64,000 bases of DNA. Origin: Halomicrobium sp. LC1Hm (lineage in GTDB: Archaea > Halobacteriota > Halobacteria > Halobacteriales > Haloarculaceae). Made by a program: the position numbers and the translations under genes. Below are positions 1 through 9,195 of the stretch, piece after piece; the stretch's first letter is position 1; each line of letters opens with the position of its first letter. Location: assembly GCF_009617995.1 (NCBI RefSeq), contig NZ_CP044129.1:2480001-2544000 (forward strand), written 5' to 3'. The notes under the pieces are model-generated. The model had not been told where the DNA came from and did not search any database. It saw only the letters and a program-made list of their open reading frames with translations.

Positions 1-566
1 GCGGCCTGTGCCGAGCCCGGCCGCTTCAGGTCGCCGAACCGCTCGACGATGGCCCGTGTCGCGCGGGCGTACTCGTCACGGCGATCCATCGGCCACCAGA
101 TCGTCGGACAGACGATGGCTCGCTCGGGGTCGGTCCGGTCGCTCGTCGTGACCCGTGTCCCGTTCAGTGCGACGCCGCCGTCGACGGTCCGGTAGGTGTC
201 GTCCATCGCCGGGAGGACGTTGGCCGCGGCGACTGGTTCGCCGTCCGCGACGAGACAGACGCTCGTCGTGAAACAGCGCCCGCCGCGGACGTAGTTGTGG
301 GTCCCGTCGATCGGATCGACGACCCACGCGCGGCCGGTCTCGGGGACGGACTTCGCTGCCGCCGCCTCTTCGCCGACGAGCGTCGCGTCGGGGTCCGCGT
401 CGTCGACGACCGCCGCGACGGCCGCCTGTGCCTCGCGGTCGGCGCGGGTCACCACGTCGGTCTTGCCCGACTTCGTCTCGACGGCGAGGTCGCGGCGAAA
501 GAGGTCGTGTGCGCGCTCGGCACCCGCCCGTGCGGCCCGGAGCGCGAGAGCGTCCGGATCGCTCAC
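1..566 (-). CDS. Inositol monophosphatase family protein (3' end cut by window)
   Basis: This encodes a Mg-dependent sugar-phosphatase-fold enzyme of the inositol monophosphatase/fructose-1,6-bisphosphatase superfamily. The diagnostic metal-binding motif VVDPIDGTHNYVRGG is visible about 80 residues in, preceded by a GEE motif and a KTDVVTRAD segment typical of the N-terminal half. The start is a GTG at 564-566 that overlaps the TGA of the ABC ATPase gene (GTGA), so it is the last visible gene of the transporter operon. The protein continues past base 1, so the C-terminal metal ligand is not seen. Exact substrate (inositol phosphate, FBP or another sugar phosphate) cannot be told. Confidence 0.9.
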   Translation of the reverse strand, partial: MSDPDALALRAARAGAERAHDLFRRDLAVETKSGKTDVVTRADREAQAAVAAVVDDADPDATLVGEEAAAAKSVPETGRAWVVDPIDGTHNYVRGGRCFTTSVCLVADGEPVAAANVLPAMDDTYRTVDGGVALNGTRVTTSDRTDPERAIVCPTIWWPMDRRDEYARATRAIVERFGDLKRPGSAQA

Positions 567-2077
567 GACTCTTCCTCCTGGCGGGCGCGGATCGTCTCGG
601 CGACGCCGTCGTACTCAGCCTCCTGGCGGAGACACTGGCTCGTCCGGTCCTCGCCGCCGTCGTAGGGTTCGGGGTGTTCGCGGTCACACCGCGACCCGAA
701 GGCCTCTCGGAGCCGTTCGGCCGCCGCGTCGTCGTCGCCGCCGGCAGCCAACTCCACGGCCGCGTCGACGGTCGACTGGGCCGCCGGTGGGAGATCGTGG
801 TCCGCCAGCAGGTCGGAGACGGTCTCCCGGAGGTCCTGGCCGGCCACGTCGAGTCCGATCAGTCGTTTGATCGTCTCGGCCGCGGAAGCCTCGGCCCGGG
901 CTCGCGTCCGGAAGACGACGCGGAGCTCGTCCAGCGCGCGCCAGGTCCGCTCGGGCAGGTCGTAGTCGTCGGGCCGGATCTTCGCCGGACACCGTGTCGC
1001 GAACGGACAGCCGGCGGGCGGGTCCCGCGGGTTCGGTGGCGAACCGCGCAGCGTGATTCGCTCGCCCGACCAGGGGGAGCCACTCCCCGGGATGGCAGAC
1101 AGCAGCGAGACGGTGTAGGGATGGTGTGGGTCGGAGTAGACCGACTCCGTGGGCCCCAGTTCGACGACGTTGCCGAGGTACATCACCGCGACGCGGTCGG
1201 CGATGTGGCGCACGACCGAGAGGTCGTGGGCGATAAAGAGGTAGGTCAGCCCCATCTCGTCTTGCAGGTCTTCGAGGAGGTTGATGATCCGGGCCTGGAC
1301 GGACACGTCCAGTGCCGAGACCGGTTCGTCGAGGACGACGAACTCGGGTTCGAGCGCGAGCGCGCGAGCGATGCCGATGCGCTGGCGCTGGCCACCAGAG
1401 AACTGGTGGGGGTACCGGTAGAAGTGCTGCTCCGAGAGCCCGACCCGGTCGAGGAGATCGAAGGCCCGATCCCGCCTGATCTCCGCGCGGGACTTCTCGA
1501 CGGTGATGTCGACCGTCGGCGCGTCGCCGCTCCGGTCGACGGCAGCGCTGACCGCGTCGGCCGACAGCGGCAGTTCGTCCCGGACCGTCACGTCGCCGTC
1601 GAGCCCGACCGTGAGATCGACCGTCTCGTCCGGCTCGGCCGGTCTGACACCGCTGCCCCGGACCGTCGCGTCGCCGTCGACGGCGGCGGTCAGGACCGGC
1701 CAGTCGTGTGCCTTCAGGGGTTCCTGGACGATCTCGCCGATCGTCATTCGGTCGTTGAGGCTCTCCTCAGGGTCCTGGAACACCATGCCGACGCGGCGCT
1801 GCCAGTCGCGGGCCTGCGCTGCGTCGAACTCGGTCACGTCCAGTCCGTCGGCCTCGACGACGCCGTCGGTCGCGTCCGCGAGCCCGATGATCGTCCGGCC
1901 GAGCGTCGTCTTCCCGCTGCCGGACTCGCCGACGAGCCCGACCGTCTCGCCTTCGCGAATGTCGAGGTCGACGCCGTCGACGGCTCTGACGGGCGGTTTC
2001 GCGCCGACGATGCTGTCGTCGTGGTAGTAGGTCTTCAGCGACTGGACGGAGACGACGGGGTCTTCGCGAGCCGTCAC
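563..2077 (-). CDS. Oligopeptide ABC transporter ATP-binding protein, OppF/DppF-like with large insert
   Basis: Cytoplasmic ATPase subunit of a peptide-type ABC importer. Walker A GESGSGKTT lies at about residues 50-58, the Q-loop near 101, signature FSGGQRQR at 226-233 and Walker B FVVLDEP at 246-252, so it should be active. The C-terminal oligopeptide-type Cys motif (CPFATRCP) is present. At 504 residues it is much longer than the usual ~320-350. There is an extra acidic segment of about 70 residues (roughly 125-195) between the Q-loop and the signature, and a long helical C-terminal extension after the Cys motif. It overlaps the upstream ATPase gene by 4 nt, indicating translational coupling. 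Confidence 0.9.
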   Translation of the reverse strand: MTAREDPVVSVQSLKTYYHDDSIVGAKPPVRAVDGVDLDIREGETVGLVGESGSGKTTLGRTIIGLADATDGVVEADGLDVTEFDAAQARDWQRRVGMVFQDPEESLNDRMTIGEIVQEPLKAHDWPVLTAAVDGDATVRGSGVRPAEPDETVDLTVGLDGDVTVRDELPLSADAVSAAVDRSGDAPTVDITVEKSRAEIRRDRAFDLLDRVGLSEQHFYRYPHQFSGGQRQRIGIARALALEPEFVVLDEPVSALDVSVQARIINLLEDLQDEMGLTYLFIAHDLSVVRHIADRVAVMYLGNVVELGPTESVYSDPHHPYTVSLLSAIPGSGSPWSGERITLRGSPPNPRDPPAGCPFATRCPAKIRPDDYDLPERTWRALDELRVVFRTRARAEASAAETIKRLIGLDVAGQDLRETVSDLLADHDLPPAAQSTVDAAVELAAGGDDDAAAERLREAFGSRCDREHPEPYDGGEDRTSQCLRQEAEYDGVAETIRARQEEES

Positions 2078-3060
2078 TGTGGCTCACCCCCGTCGCTGCG
2101 GGCCGGCTCGTGGAGGAGACACGCTGCGGACCGTTCCTCGTCGAGCGAGACGTGATCGGGGGCCACGGAGCGACAGTCCTCGAAGGCCTTGGGACACCGC
2201 GGCGCGAACCGGCAGTCGGTCGCCGGTCCCGTCGGCGTCGGGACCTCTCCCTCGATGGTGGGGAGGCGCTCGTCCGGGTCCGTCCGCCCCGGAATGCTCT
2301 CCAGGAGTGCCCGCGTGTAGGGGTGGGCGGGCTGGTCGAACAGCGCCTCGGTGGGCGCACGCTCGACGACCTCGCCCGCGTAGATGACGTTGACCCAGTC
2401 GGTCGCGTCCTCGATGACGCCCATGTCGTGGGTGATAAAGAGGATCGCGAGGTCCTGCTCTGCCTGCAGCTCCGCGAGCAGATCGAGGATCTGGGCCTGG
2501 ATCGTCACGTCCAGTGCCGTCGTCGGCTCGTCGCAGACGAGCAGGTCCGGGTCACAGGCCAGCGCCATCGCGATGACGGCCCGCTGGGCCATCCCGCCAG
2601 AGAGCTGGTGGGGGTACTCGTCGACGCGTCGCGGTGCGTCCGGAATCCCCACGTCCTCCAGCAACTCGATCGCGCGCTCCGTAGCCGCCCGGCCGCGAAG
2701 GCCCTGGTGGATGCGCAGGGCCTCCTCGATCTGGTTGCCGATCGTGTAGACGGGGTTCAGCGAGTTGGTCGGGTCCTGGAAGACGATCGCGATGTCGCCG
2801 CGGTGGTCCGCCCAGTTGTCCTCGGTGAGATCCTCGCCGCGGTACAGGATCTCGCCGCCCTCGATCCGGCCGGGTTCGTCGACGAGCCCGAGGATCGACC
2901 GGGCGGTGACGGACTTGCCCGACCCCGACTCGCCGACGAGCCCGACCGTCTGGCCCTCACGGATGTCGAAGTTCACGCCGTCGACGGCGTGGATCTGCTC
3001 GCGCTCGGTGTGGAACACGACTTCGAGGTCCCGCACCGACAGCAGCGGCTCGTCGCTCAC
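2074..3060 (-). CDS. Oligopeptide ABC transporter ATP-binding protein, OppD/DppD-like
   Basis: Partner ATPase of the peptide importer, standard length (328 residues). Walker A GESGSGKS is at 43-50, the signature LSGGMAQR near 160, Walker B LLVCDEPTTALD near 185, and the oligopeptide C-terminal Cys motif (CRFAPRCP) near 290. Starts with GTG at 3060, overlapping the permease stop by 4 nt. It pairs with the adjacent OppF-like ATPase to make the nucleotide-binding dimer. Substrate may be peptides, but haloarchaeal members of this family also import other organic solutes, and the sequence does not decide. Confidence 0.93.
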   Translation of the reverse strand: MSDEPLLSVRDLEVVFHTEREQIHAVDGVNFDIREGQTVGLVGESGSGKSVTARSILGLVDEPGRIEGGEILYRGEDLTEDNWADHRGDIAIVFQDPTNSLNPVYTIGNQIEEALRIHQGLRGRAATERAIELLEDVGIPDAPRRVDEYPHQLSGGMAQRAVIAMALACDPDLLVCDEPTTALDVTIQAQILDLLAELQAEQDLAILFITHDMGVIEDATDWVNVIYAGEVVERAPTEALFDQPAHPYTRALLESIPGRTDPDERLPTIEGEVPTPTGPATDCRFAPRCPKAFEDCRSVAPDHVSLDEERSAACLLHEPARSDGGEPQ

Positions 3061-4553
3061 GCGCCACCACCTCTGCCGGCGGCGGCCCCGTCGTCGGCGG
3101 CGTCCGAACTCGCGGCGTCCGAACGGGGGTCGATAGCGTCACGGATCCCGTCACCGAGCGCGTTGAAGCCCGTGACCACCAGCGTGATGAGCAGGCCCGG
3201 AATCAGCGAGATGTGCCACGATCCGGTGTCGACGTACTCCTGGCCGAGGTTGACCGCGCGACCCCACTCAGGGGTCGGCGGGGAGACGCCAAGCCCCAGG
3301 AACGAGAGGCCGGCGATGGCGATGATCGCCCCGCCCAGCGTCATCGACCCGTAGATCAGCAGGTAGCCCGTGATGTAGGGCAACATGTGCTGGCGCATGA
3401 TCGTGCGGGGTCGCTGTCCGAAGCTCTTTGCCGCGTCGATCCACTGCCGTTCCGACACCTGTAGTGCGGGTCCGCGCAGCGAGCGCCACATGTACGTCCA
3501 GCCCGTGAAAGCGAAGATCAGGGCCAGTAAGAAGGCACCGCTGTACAGCCCCGCGACCCAGGTGTCTTTGAGCACCGTCGTGAGCATGATCAACAACAGC
3601 AACTGTGGCATCGCCATCACCCCGTCGGAGACGAGCACCATCCCGAGGTCGACACGACCCTTGTAGTACGCGCCGATCAGTGCCAGCGACGTGGCGACGC
3701 CGACGCTGAGCCCGACCGACAGCAGGCCGATCACCAGCGAGATGCGCGACCCGACGGCGATAAACGTAAAGAGGTCCCGCCCGGTCGGGAGCGTCCCGAA
3801 CGGGTGGAAGCGTCCGAAGTCGTCGTACTCCATCGGTCCGACGCGTTCGTCGCCGTCGCCCCGAGACTGGGAGGCGAGGTTAGCCTCGCCGACGAGGATC
3901 GTCTCGACGGAGTCGGTCTCGGCGTCCCAGTAGGTGAGTTCGTTGTCGTAGGAGTTGCGCATGTTCTTGTCGACGGTCGTCGGTCCGAGTGCGGGGGCAA
4001 ACACCGCCATGACGACGAACATGAACACGACCGCCAGGCCGAACAGCCCCCAGCCGTGGTTACGGAACCGATCGATCACGTCGTCTCGCGGCGTCCAGTC
4101 GGCCGCCCGGTACTCGCGGCGGTAGAGACGGTAGCCAAGCACCGCCCAGCCCGCGACCGCGAGCGCGTAGAGGTAGACCAGGGCGACGCGAATCCCCCAG
4201 GCGACCTCGGGCCGGAGCCCGAGGAACGTCCCGACCCACCGCTGGCCGTTCCAGTACCCCTCGTTGGGGACGGTCTCGCGGGACAGCAGCGTCGGGAGCT
4301 GGCGGGCCGCGGCCTCGATCCCCTCGACGAAGCCGGTGCCGGGGAGGGACGCAGCCGCTAGCGCGTCACCCACGATCGCCACGAGGAACGTCGCGAGCGC
4401 ACCGACTTCGAGCGCGAGCAGTCCAGCGCCCAGACCGACCCAGACGAGCGTCGGCGACTCGGTCGGCAGGATCGTCGACGCCGTCTCCGGCGTGGCCTCT
4501 GCCGTGTCGTCGGCGTCCGAAGACGGTCCGTGTGCGCCAGCCATCTCAGGCAC
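3057..4553 (-). CDS. ABC transporter permease, DppC/OppC-like with N-terminal extension
   Basis: Inner permease of the importer. The BPD_transp_1 region with about five membrane helices occupies the last ~250 residues and contains the EAA-type loop (AAKSFGQRPRTIMRQHMLP). At 498 residues it is about 200 longer than bacterial DppC: the N-terminal part adds membrane segments near residues 35-65 and 125-145, then the usual DppC N-terminal helix near 170-190 and an extracytoplasmic stretch. Such extended DppC proteins are common in haloarchaea. Overlaps DppB by 8 nt and OppD by 4 nt. An Ala/Asp/Gly-rich tail ends the protein. Confidence 0.9.
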   Translation of the reverse strand: MPEMAGAHGPSSDADDTAEATPETASTILPTESPTLVWVGLGAGLLALEVGALATFLVAIVGDALAAASLPGTGFVEGIEAAARQLPTLLSRETVPNEGYWNGQRWVGTFLGLRPEVAWGIRVALVYLYALAVAGWAVLGYRLYRREYRAADWTPRDDVIDRFRNHGWGLFGLAVVFMFVVMAVFAPALGPTTVDKNMRNSYDNELTYWDAETDSVETILVGEANLASQSRGDGDERVGPMEYDDFGRFHPFGTLPTGRDLFTFIAVGSRISLVIGLLSVGLSVGVATSLALIGAYYKGRVDLGMVLVSDGVMAMPQLLLLIMLTTVLKDTWVAGLYSGAFLLALIFAFTGWTYMWRSLRGPALQVSERQWIDAAKSFGQRPRTIMRQHMLPYITGYLLIYGSMTLGGAIIAIAGLSFLGLGVSPPTPEWGRAVNLGQEYVDTGSWHISLIPGLLITLVVTGFNALGDGIRDAIDPRSDAASSDAADDGAAAGRGGGA

Positions 4554-5565
4554 CCTCCAGTCCGACCCGCGGATCGATCACCGTGTACAGTACGTCCTGC
4601 AGGAGATTGACGCCGACGATCAACAGGATGAACACGTACATCAGCGTCCCGACCAGTGGGAGGTCGCCCTGTGTCGCCGCGTTGAAGAAGAGGAGCCCGA
4701 TCCCGTTGATGCTGAAGACGGTCTCGACGAGGACGCTGCCGCCGATCAGCAGGAACGCCTCGCTGGTGATGATCGGGACCAGCGGGATCAGCGCGTTCCG
4801 GAAGATGTGCTTCCAGACCAGCGCCCGTTCCGAGACGCCCTTGGCCCTCGCGAGATCGACGTAGTCCTCGTTTCGTACTTCGAGGACGGCCGTGCGGCCG
4901 ATCCGCATCTCGTTGCCCATCGAGGCCGAGCCGAGGACGATCGCCGCCGGGAGCACCTTCTTCGTCGCCGCGAGGAAGCCATCGACGGTGTGGAGCCGCG
5001 AGAGGTCGGGGCTGCCGGTCAGGGCGTCGAGCTCGATCCACAGCGACTGCCAGTCGAAGCCGAAGATCGCCTGTGAACTGCCGAGGACGGCCAGCAGCAT
5101 GATCCCGAGCCAGAAGTTCGGCATGGCGCGCCAGACGATCCCGCCCATCGAGGCGACGTAGTCAGACGCCGTGTTCGATCGCATCCCCGCGTAGAAGCCC
5201 AGCGGAACGCCGATACACACCGCGATCAGGACCGACCAGAACCCCAGCCACAGCGTCCGGGGCAGGAAATCGAGAATCAGGGCGTTCACGTCCGAGCCCT
5301 GGTACAACAGCCACGTCTGCCCCAGATCGAACGTCAGCAGACTTCCCATCCAGTCGAAGTAGTGCTGGAGCGGGGGCTGATCGAGCCCGAGCTGGGTGCG
5401 TGCGGCCTCGTAGGCCGCCGGGTTCTGTGTCTGGCCCTCACTGAGCAGTCGCGTCGCGGGATCGATCGGTCCCAGATAGATGATCGCCCACGTCATCGTC
5501 GTCCCGAGCCAGACGACCGGGACGGACAGCGCCATCCGTTTGGCGATGTATCGGAGGCGGCTCAC
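4546..5565 (-). CDS. ABC transporter permease, DppB/OppB-like
   Basis: Permease subunit of the peptide-type importer, 339 residues, about six membrane helices, with an N-terminal helix (LSVPVVWLGTTMTWAIIYLG) typical of DppB and the EAA loop region (DLARAKGVSERALVWKHIFR) near residue 235. Starts with GTG at 5565, directly followed by the overlapping DppC gene. It is 80 bp downstream of the binding-protein gene, which suggests processing or a weak secondary promoter between the highly expressed lipoprotein and the membrane genes. Confidence 0.93.
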   Translation of the reverse strand: MSRLRYIAKRMALSVPVVWLGTTMTWAIIYLGPIDPATRLLSEGQTQNPAAYEAARTQLGLDQPPLQHYFDWMGSLLTFDLGQTWLLYQGSDVNALILDFLPRTLWLGFWSVLIAVCIGVPLGFYAGMRSNTASDYVASMGGIVWRAMPNFWLGIMLLAVLGSSQAIFGFDWQSLWIELDALTGSPDLSRLHTVDGFLAATKKVLPAAIVLGSASMGNEMRIGRTAVLEVRNEDYVDLARAKGVSERALVWKHIFRNALIPLVPIITSEAFLLIGGSVLVETVFSINGIGLLFFNAATQGDLPLVGTLMYVFILLIVGVNLLQDVLYTVIDPRVGLEGA

Positions 5566-5643
5566 GGTCGTTCACCCTGGCCGCGATACCCCATCGCCCG
5601 AACGAAACGATATCCACGAAGATACATGTGTGAGAGCAGTCAG

Positions 5644-7575
5644 TTACTCGCCTTTCGTGACCTGATCGAACGTCTGGTTGCCCATGACGCCGTGCATCTC
5701 GACGTCGACGTAGTCCTGCCAGAACCGCTGTGCGACGGGGTTGACCGTCGGGAGTTCCTGGACAGAGGCCCAGTTCATCTCCTCGACAGTCTGGAAGGCC
5801 TCGTTGCGGGACTGCTGGGTCGAGTCGTCGGGCTGGTACTTGTTCTCCCAGGCGTCGATCGAAGTCTGGCGGTACTCCTCGGTGTAGAAGCTCCCCTCGG
5901 CACCCCAGCGGGTGAACTGCGAGCCGGGGTTGTTCCCCCAGAGGAATCGCAGGAAGTTCTGTGGCCCGGGGTACTCCATCCCGTCGCCGAGGCCGAACAC
6001 TTCCATGTCGCCGTTGATCGCGCGGCTGATGATCGTCCCGAACTGGGACTCCTCGATGCTCATGTCGATGTAGGCCGACCGGAGCTTCGACTGGAGACGG
6101 GTGAACACGGAGCCGTAGGCGCTGTCGCCCGCGATCGTCGTCGCGGTGATCTCGTAGCGGTCGTTCTCGCCGTAGCCCGCCTGCTCCATCACCGACCGAG
6201 CCTCGTCCAGTAGCGTCTCGCCGTAGCCGTACGGGTAGCCGTCGGCCCCGAACTCGGTGACCGACTGATAGCCGTTCTCTGCGTGGCGGTCGTACGTCTC
6301 GGCGCTGCCGACGCCGTCCTCGAACGTCGGATACGCTGCCGGTGGCGTCATGTGGTAGGCAGGCTGTCCGGTGCCCTTGTAGACGTTCTTTGCGATCTCA
6401 TCTTGATTCATCGCGTACGCGAACGCGCGCCGGACCGGGAGCGGGACCTCCAGACAGTTGAACACGATGTACTCGGTCCGGAGCGCCGGGATCTCGCCGT
6501 AGTTGACCGTCGTGCCGTCGTCGAAGGTGTAGGTCCCGACCGACTGGCTCCCGCTGGTCTCCTCGATGGAGACGCTGTCGGGGTTGAACGCGGCGGTCGA
6601 GATATCCTCTTGCATGAGGTCGGCGTTGCCGTTCTGAAAGCGGCTAAAGCGCGTGTTGGCGCTCTCGACGACGGTGATCGTGACGCCGTCGAGTTCCGGG
6701 CCCTCGCCGTAGTAGTCGTCGAAGGCCGTCAGCTGGAGCGCGTCGCCCTTGTTCCACTCGTCGACTTCGAACGGACCGAGGCCGGCGTAGGCGGGACCGT
6801 CCCCCGCCGTACTGAAGAACTCGTTGTACTCGTACTCGCCGTCGTACCCTTCGACGTCGCCGACCGAGCCGGCGGGGAGGATCGCGAACGTGCCCCCGGC
6901 GATCTGTGAGAGGGTGTACTGGAACGGCGAGGCGAGCGTGAACTCGAAGGTGTAGTCGTCGACGGCTTCGACCGCGAGCGAGCCGGGGACGTAGTCGGTC
7001 AGAGTCTCCTCGTCTGCGGGCTCGGACCGGGACGCGTCCTTCTCGTGGTCGATGGTCATCGTCTCGCCGATGATGTCGTCGCGGTTCCGAGAGTTCTCGG
7101 AGCCGGCAAGGCGACGGAACGAGTAGGCCACGTCCTCGGCGGTGAGTTCGGTCCCGTCGTGGAAGGAGACGCCCTGTTTGAGCTGGAAGGTGTATGTCAT
7201 CCCGTCGTCGGACATCGAGTAGTCCTCGATGACCGCCCCTTCCGGCGGGTACTCCCCGTTCGGGAAGTCAAGCAGGGAACTGCCGTACTGGTTGAACCCG
7301 ACGCCCGACCCCTTGGCGTTGATCGGGTCGAGCGTCTGGACGGGCCCCGGAGACATCATCTGGAGCGTGTTGCTCACCGACGACGTGCTGTCGTCGGAAG
7401 CGTCGGAGGACTCGGTGGACTCGTCGCCGCCGTCGTCTGTGCTGTCGGTCGGTTCGTCCGTCGCGGTGGACTCTTCGGACGGGCCACTGGAACAACCCGC
7501 GAGCGCTGTGGCTGCACCGGCACCAGCAACCGTCAGAAAGCCTCGCCGCGTCGTATCCTCAGGCATCACGTCCAT
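5644..7575 (-). CDS. ABC transporter substrate-binding lipoprotein (SBP family 5)
   Basis: Extracytoplasmic solute receptor of the importer. The N-terminus carries a Tat signal (TTRRGFL) and a lipobox ending LAGC, making Cys28 the predicted lipid anchor, followed by a Ser/Thr/Asp-rich linker. The SBP_bac_5 fold is recognisable from segments such as GVSFHDGTELTAEDVAYSFRR and the C-terminal TVNPVAQRFW region. 643 residues. An in-frame ATG at 7566 (MPEDTTRRGF) is an equally good start. It is the first gene of the operon, divergent from the small acidic protein gene; the AT-rich 130 bp between them holds the promoters. Confidence 0.93.
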   Translation of the reverse strand: MDVMPEDTTRRGFLTVAGAGAATALAGCSSGPSEESTATDEPTDSTDDGGDESTESSDASDDSTSSVSNTLQMMSPGPVQTLDPINAKGSGVGFNQYGSSLLDFPNGEYPPEGAVIEDYSMSDDGMTYTFQLKQGVSFHDGTELTAEDVAYSFRRLAGSENSRNRDDIIGETMTIDHEKDASRSEPADEETLTDYVPGSLAVEAVDDYTFEFTLASPFQYTLSQIAGGTFAILPAGSVGDVEGYDGEYEYNEFFSTAGDGPAYAGLGPFEVDEWNKGDALQLTAFDDYYGEGPELDGVTITVVESANTRFSRFQNGNADLMQEDISTAAFNPDSVSIEETSGSQSVGTYTFDDGTTVNYGEIPALRTEYIVFNCLEVPLPVRRAFAYAMNQDEIAKNVYKGTGQPAYHMTPPAAYPTFEDGVGSAETYDRHAENGYQSVTEFGADGYPYGYGETLLDEARSVMEQAGYGENDRYEITATTIAGDSAYGSVFTRLQSKLRSAYIDMSIEESQFGTIISRAINGDMEVFGLGDGMEYPGPQNFLRFLWGNNPGSQFTRWGAEGSFYTEEYRQTSIDAWENKYQPDDSTQQSRNEAFQTVEEMNWASVQELPTVNPVAQRFWQDYVDVEMHGVMGNQTFDQVTKGE

Positions 7576-7705
7576 CTGTCTAACCCGTAGGTAACTGTGT
7601 TGCTATTATCAACCTATATTTCCATTGATAGCCATATCCTATATAGAGTTACCAAAGTAGCCAGTAGTGGAAACGTACTTGTACAGTCACGGGAAACCAG
7701 AACCG
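7576..7705. promoter_or_regulatory. Divergent AT-rich promoter region
   Basis: A 130 bp AT-rich gap between the transporter operon (minus) and the small acidic protein gene (plus). TATA-like tracts are visible near 7610-7620 and at 7638-7648 (CCTATATAGAG). Both transcripts probably start here. No clear operator palindrome was found. Confidence 0.5.
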
Positions 7706-8170
7706 ATGTCGGAGAACGCCAACGAGTGGGGTCGAACCCTCGAGACCGCCACGGAGATGGCCGAGGAGCTCCGGTCCGAGGGGTGGTCCGTCGAGACCGT
7801 CCGCGCGGCCCACGTCGCACCGGAGCCGCCGTCACACGGTGAGACCGATCGGTTCGGGTTCGTCTACCTGGCACAGGGCGAGGTCGCCAACGACGTTCGC
7901 GCGGCCGTCGCCGAGGGCGAGTTCAACGGCTACGAACTGTTTACACACCGGGACGGTTCGGACCTGTACGCAGTCACGCGACTAACCGACCGGGACCGCG
8001 ATCTGGCGGTGTTGCTGGTCGGCGCGATCGACCTCACGACGGCCGGTGAGCTGGCCGCCGTAGCGCGGGACCGGGGCGAGATGTACTCCCACGTCCAGCT
8101 GGTCGACGGCACCCACCTGGCGACGTTCCGTCACGACGACGCCGACCCCTTCTTCCCGGAGGACGTATGA
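7706..8170 (+). CDS. Conserved haloarchaeal acidic protein, unknown function
   Basis: 154 residues from the ATG at 7706 (an upstream in-frame ATG at 7667 gives an unlikely leader). The protein is acidic, soluble, without signal peptide or membrane helix. A central segment (FVYLAQGEVANDVRAAVAEG) and a repeated pattern of short beta strands suggest a small alpha/beta fold. I do not recognise catalytic motifs. Its stop overlaps the metallophosphoesterase start by 4 nt (ATGA), so the two are co-translated and perhaps work together. Confidence 0.75.
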   Translation: MSENANEWGRTLETATEMAEELRSEGWSVETVRAAHVAPEPPSHGETDRFGFVYLAQGEVANDVRAAVAEGEFNGYELFTHRDGSDLYAVTRLTDRDRDLAVLLVGAIDLTTAGELAAVARDRGEMYSHVQLVDGTHLATFRHDDADPFFPEDV

Positions 8171-9105
8171 CCGCGTTCGACGACGCCGGGCCGGTCGTGG
8201 CCCGACTGGACGAGCCACGCGGGGACCACACGCGCTTCGCGGTGCTGGCCGACCCACACGTCTCGACGCGCGAGGAGGGTACGTCGAAGCTGTTCGAACA
8301 CACGCTCGATCACCTGGAAGCGGCCGTCGCGGACATCGGTCGCCGCGACGTCGACGCCGTCCTCTCGCCGGGCGACCTGACGAAAGACGGCGAGCCCTGG
8401 AACTACGACGCCGTGGATCGGGCACTGTCCGAACTGGACGCGCCCTTCTATGCCGTCCCCGGCAACCACGACGTACCGAAGACCAGAGACGAACACGACC
8501 CTCTCTCCGTCGAGGGGTTCGCCGACCGCTACGGCCCTGGCGATCTCCCTTACCACGTCGAGGTGGGCAGCCTGGACGTGATCGGGCTCAACACTGCCGG
8601 TACGGCAGACCGGCTGTACGAGAGCCACGAGGGACGGGTCACCGAGGCGACGCTGGACTGGCTCGGCGAGACCCTGGCCGAGGCGGAAACGCCGGTGGTC
8701 CTCCTCCATCACAACCTCCCGTCGGTGAGCGACCAGATCGACGCCCACCGGGAGATCGAGTCCGAGATGGTCGAGATCCCGGCGATAGTCGACGCGGACC
8801 CGCTGGCCGAGACACTCGCCGACGGCGGGGCACAGCTCCTGTTCAGCGGCCACTACCACCTGCCCGCGACCGGCGAGTACCGCGGGCTGCGAGAGATCGC
8901 CGCGCCGACGACCTGCTCGTTCCCGCAGTCGTATCTCCTCTGTGAGACGACGCCGGCCGGGACGACGGTCCGCCTCGTCCCGATCGCCGACGAGGTCGGA
9001 CTGGAGACTGCACACGCCCGCCGGACCGACGACTCCGCGACCGCGAAAGGCCTGACCGCGATCGCCGCCGCTCGGCTGGCCTCGTTCCCGCTGGTCACGG
9101 AGTGA
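8167..9105 (+). CDS. Calcineurin-like metallophosphoesterase
   Basis: Cytoplasmic dinuclear-metal phosphoesterase of 312 residues. All family motifs are present in order: D-x-H (VLADPHVS), GDLT (VLSPGDLTKDG), GNHD (YAVPGNHDVP), a single His after a strand (VVLLHHNLP), and GHxH (LLFSGHYHLPA). The spacing resembles cyclic-nucleotide phosphodiesterase/Icc-type members, but the substrate cannot be assigned. Translationally coupled to the upstream small acidic protein. Followed 10 bp downstream by a copy of the 80 bp palindromic repeat that separates it from convergent rdfA. Confidence 0.9.
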   Translation: MTAFDDAGPVVARLDEPRGDHTRFAVLADPHVSTREEGTSKLFEHTLDHLEAAVADIGRRDVDAVLSPGDLTKDGEPWNYDAVDRALSELDAPFYAVPGNHDVPKTRDEHDPLSVEGFADRYGPGDLPYHVEVGSLDVIGLNTAGTADRLYESHEGRVTEATLDWLGETLAEAETPVVLLHHNLPSVSDQIDAHREIESEMVEIPAIVDADPLAETLADGGAQLLFSGHYHLPATGEYRGLREIAAPTTCSFPQSYLLCETTPAGTTVRLVPIADEVGLETAHARRTDDSATAKGLTAIAAARLASFPLVTE

Positions 9106-9115
9106 CTGTCGGCTC

Positions 9116-9195
9116 ATACTGCCGACTGTAACTTCGTGACGATCTTCGCCACCCCGGGGTGGCGAAATCATTCACAGATGTACAGCCGGTAGTAT
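9116..9195 (+). repeat. 80 bp dispersed palindromic repeat (family 1), copy 1
   Basis: Begins ATACTGCCGACTGT and ends ACAGCCGGTAGTAT, with a central hairpin TTCGCCACCCC/GGGGTGGCGAA. It fills the gap between the convergent metallophosphoesterase and RdfA genes. Its right-hand terminal base is shared with the TGA stop codon of rdfA on the minus strand. Probably folds into a long hairpin that could act as a bidirectional transcription end. Confidence 0.85.
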
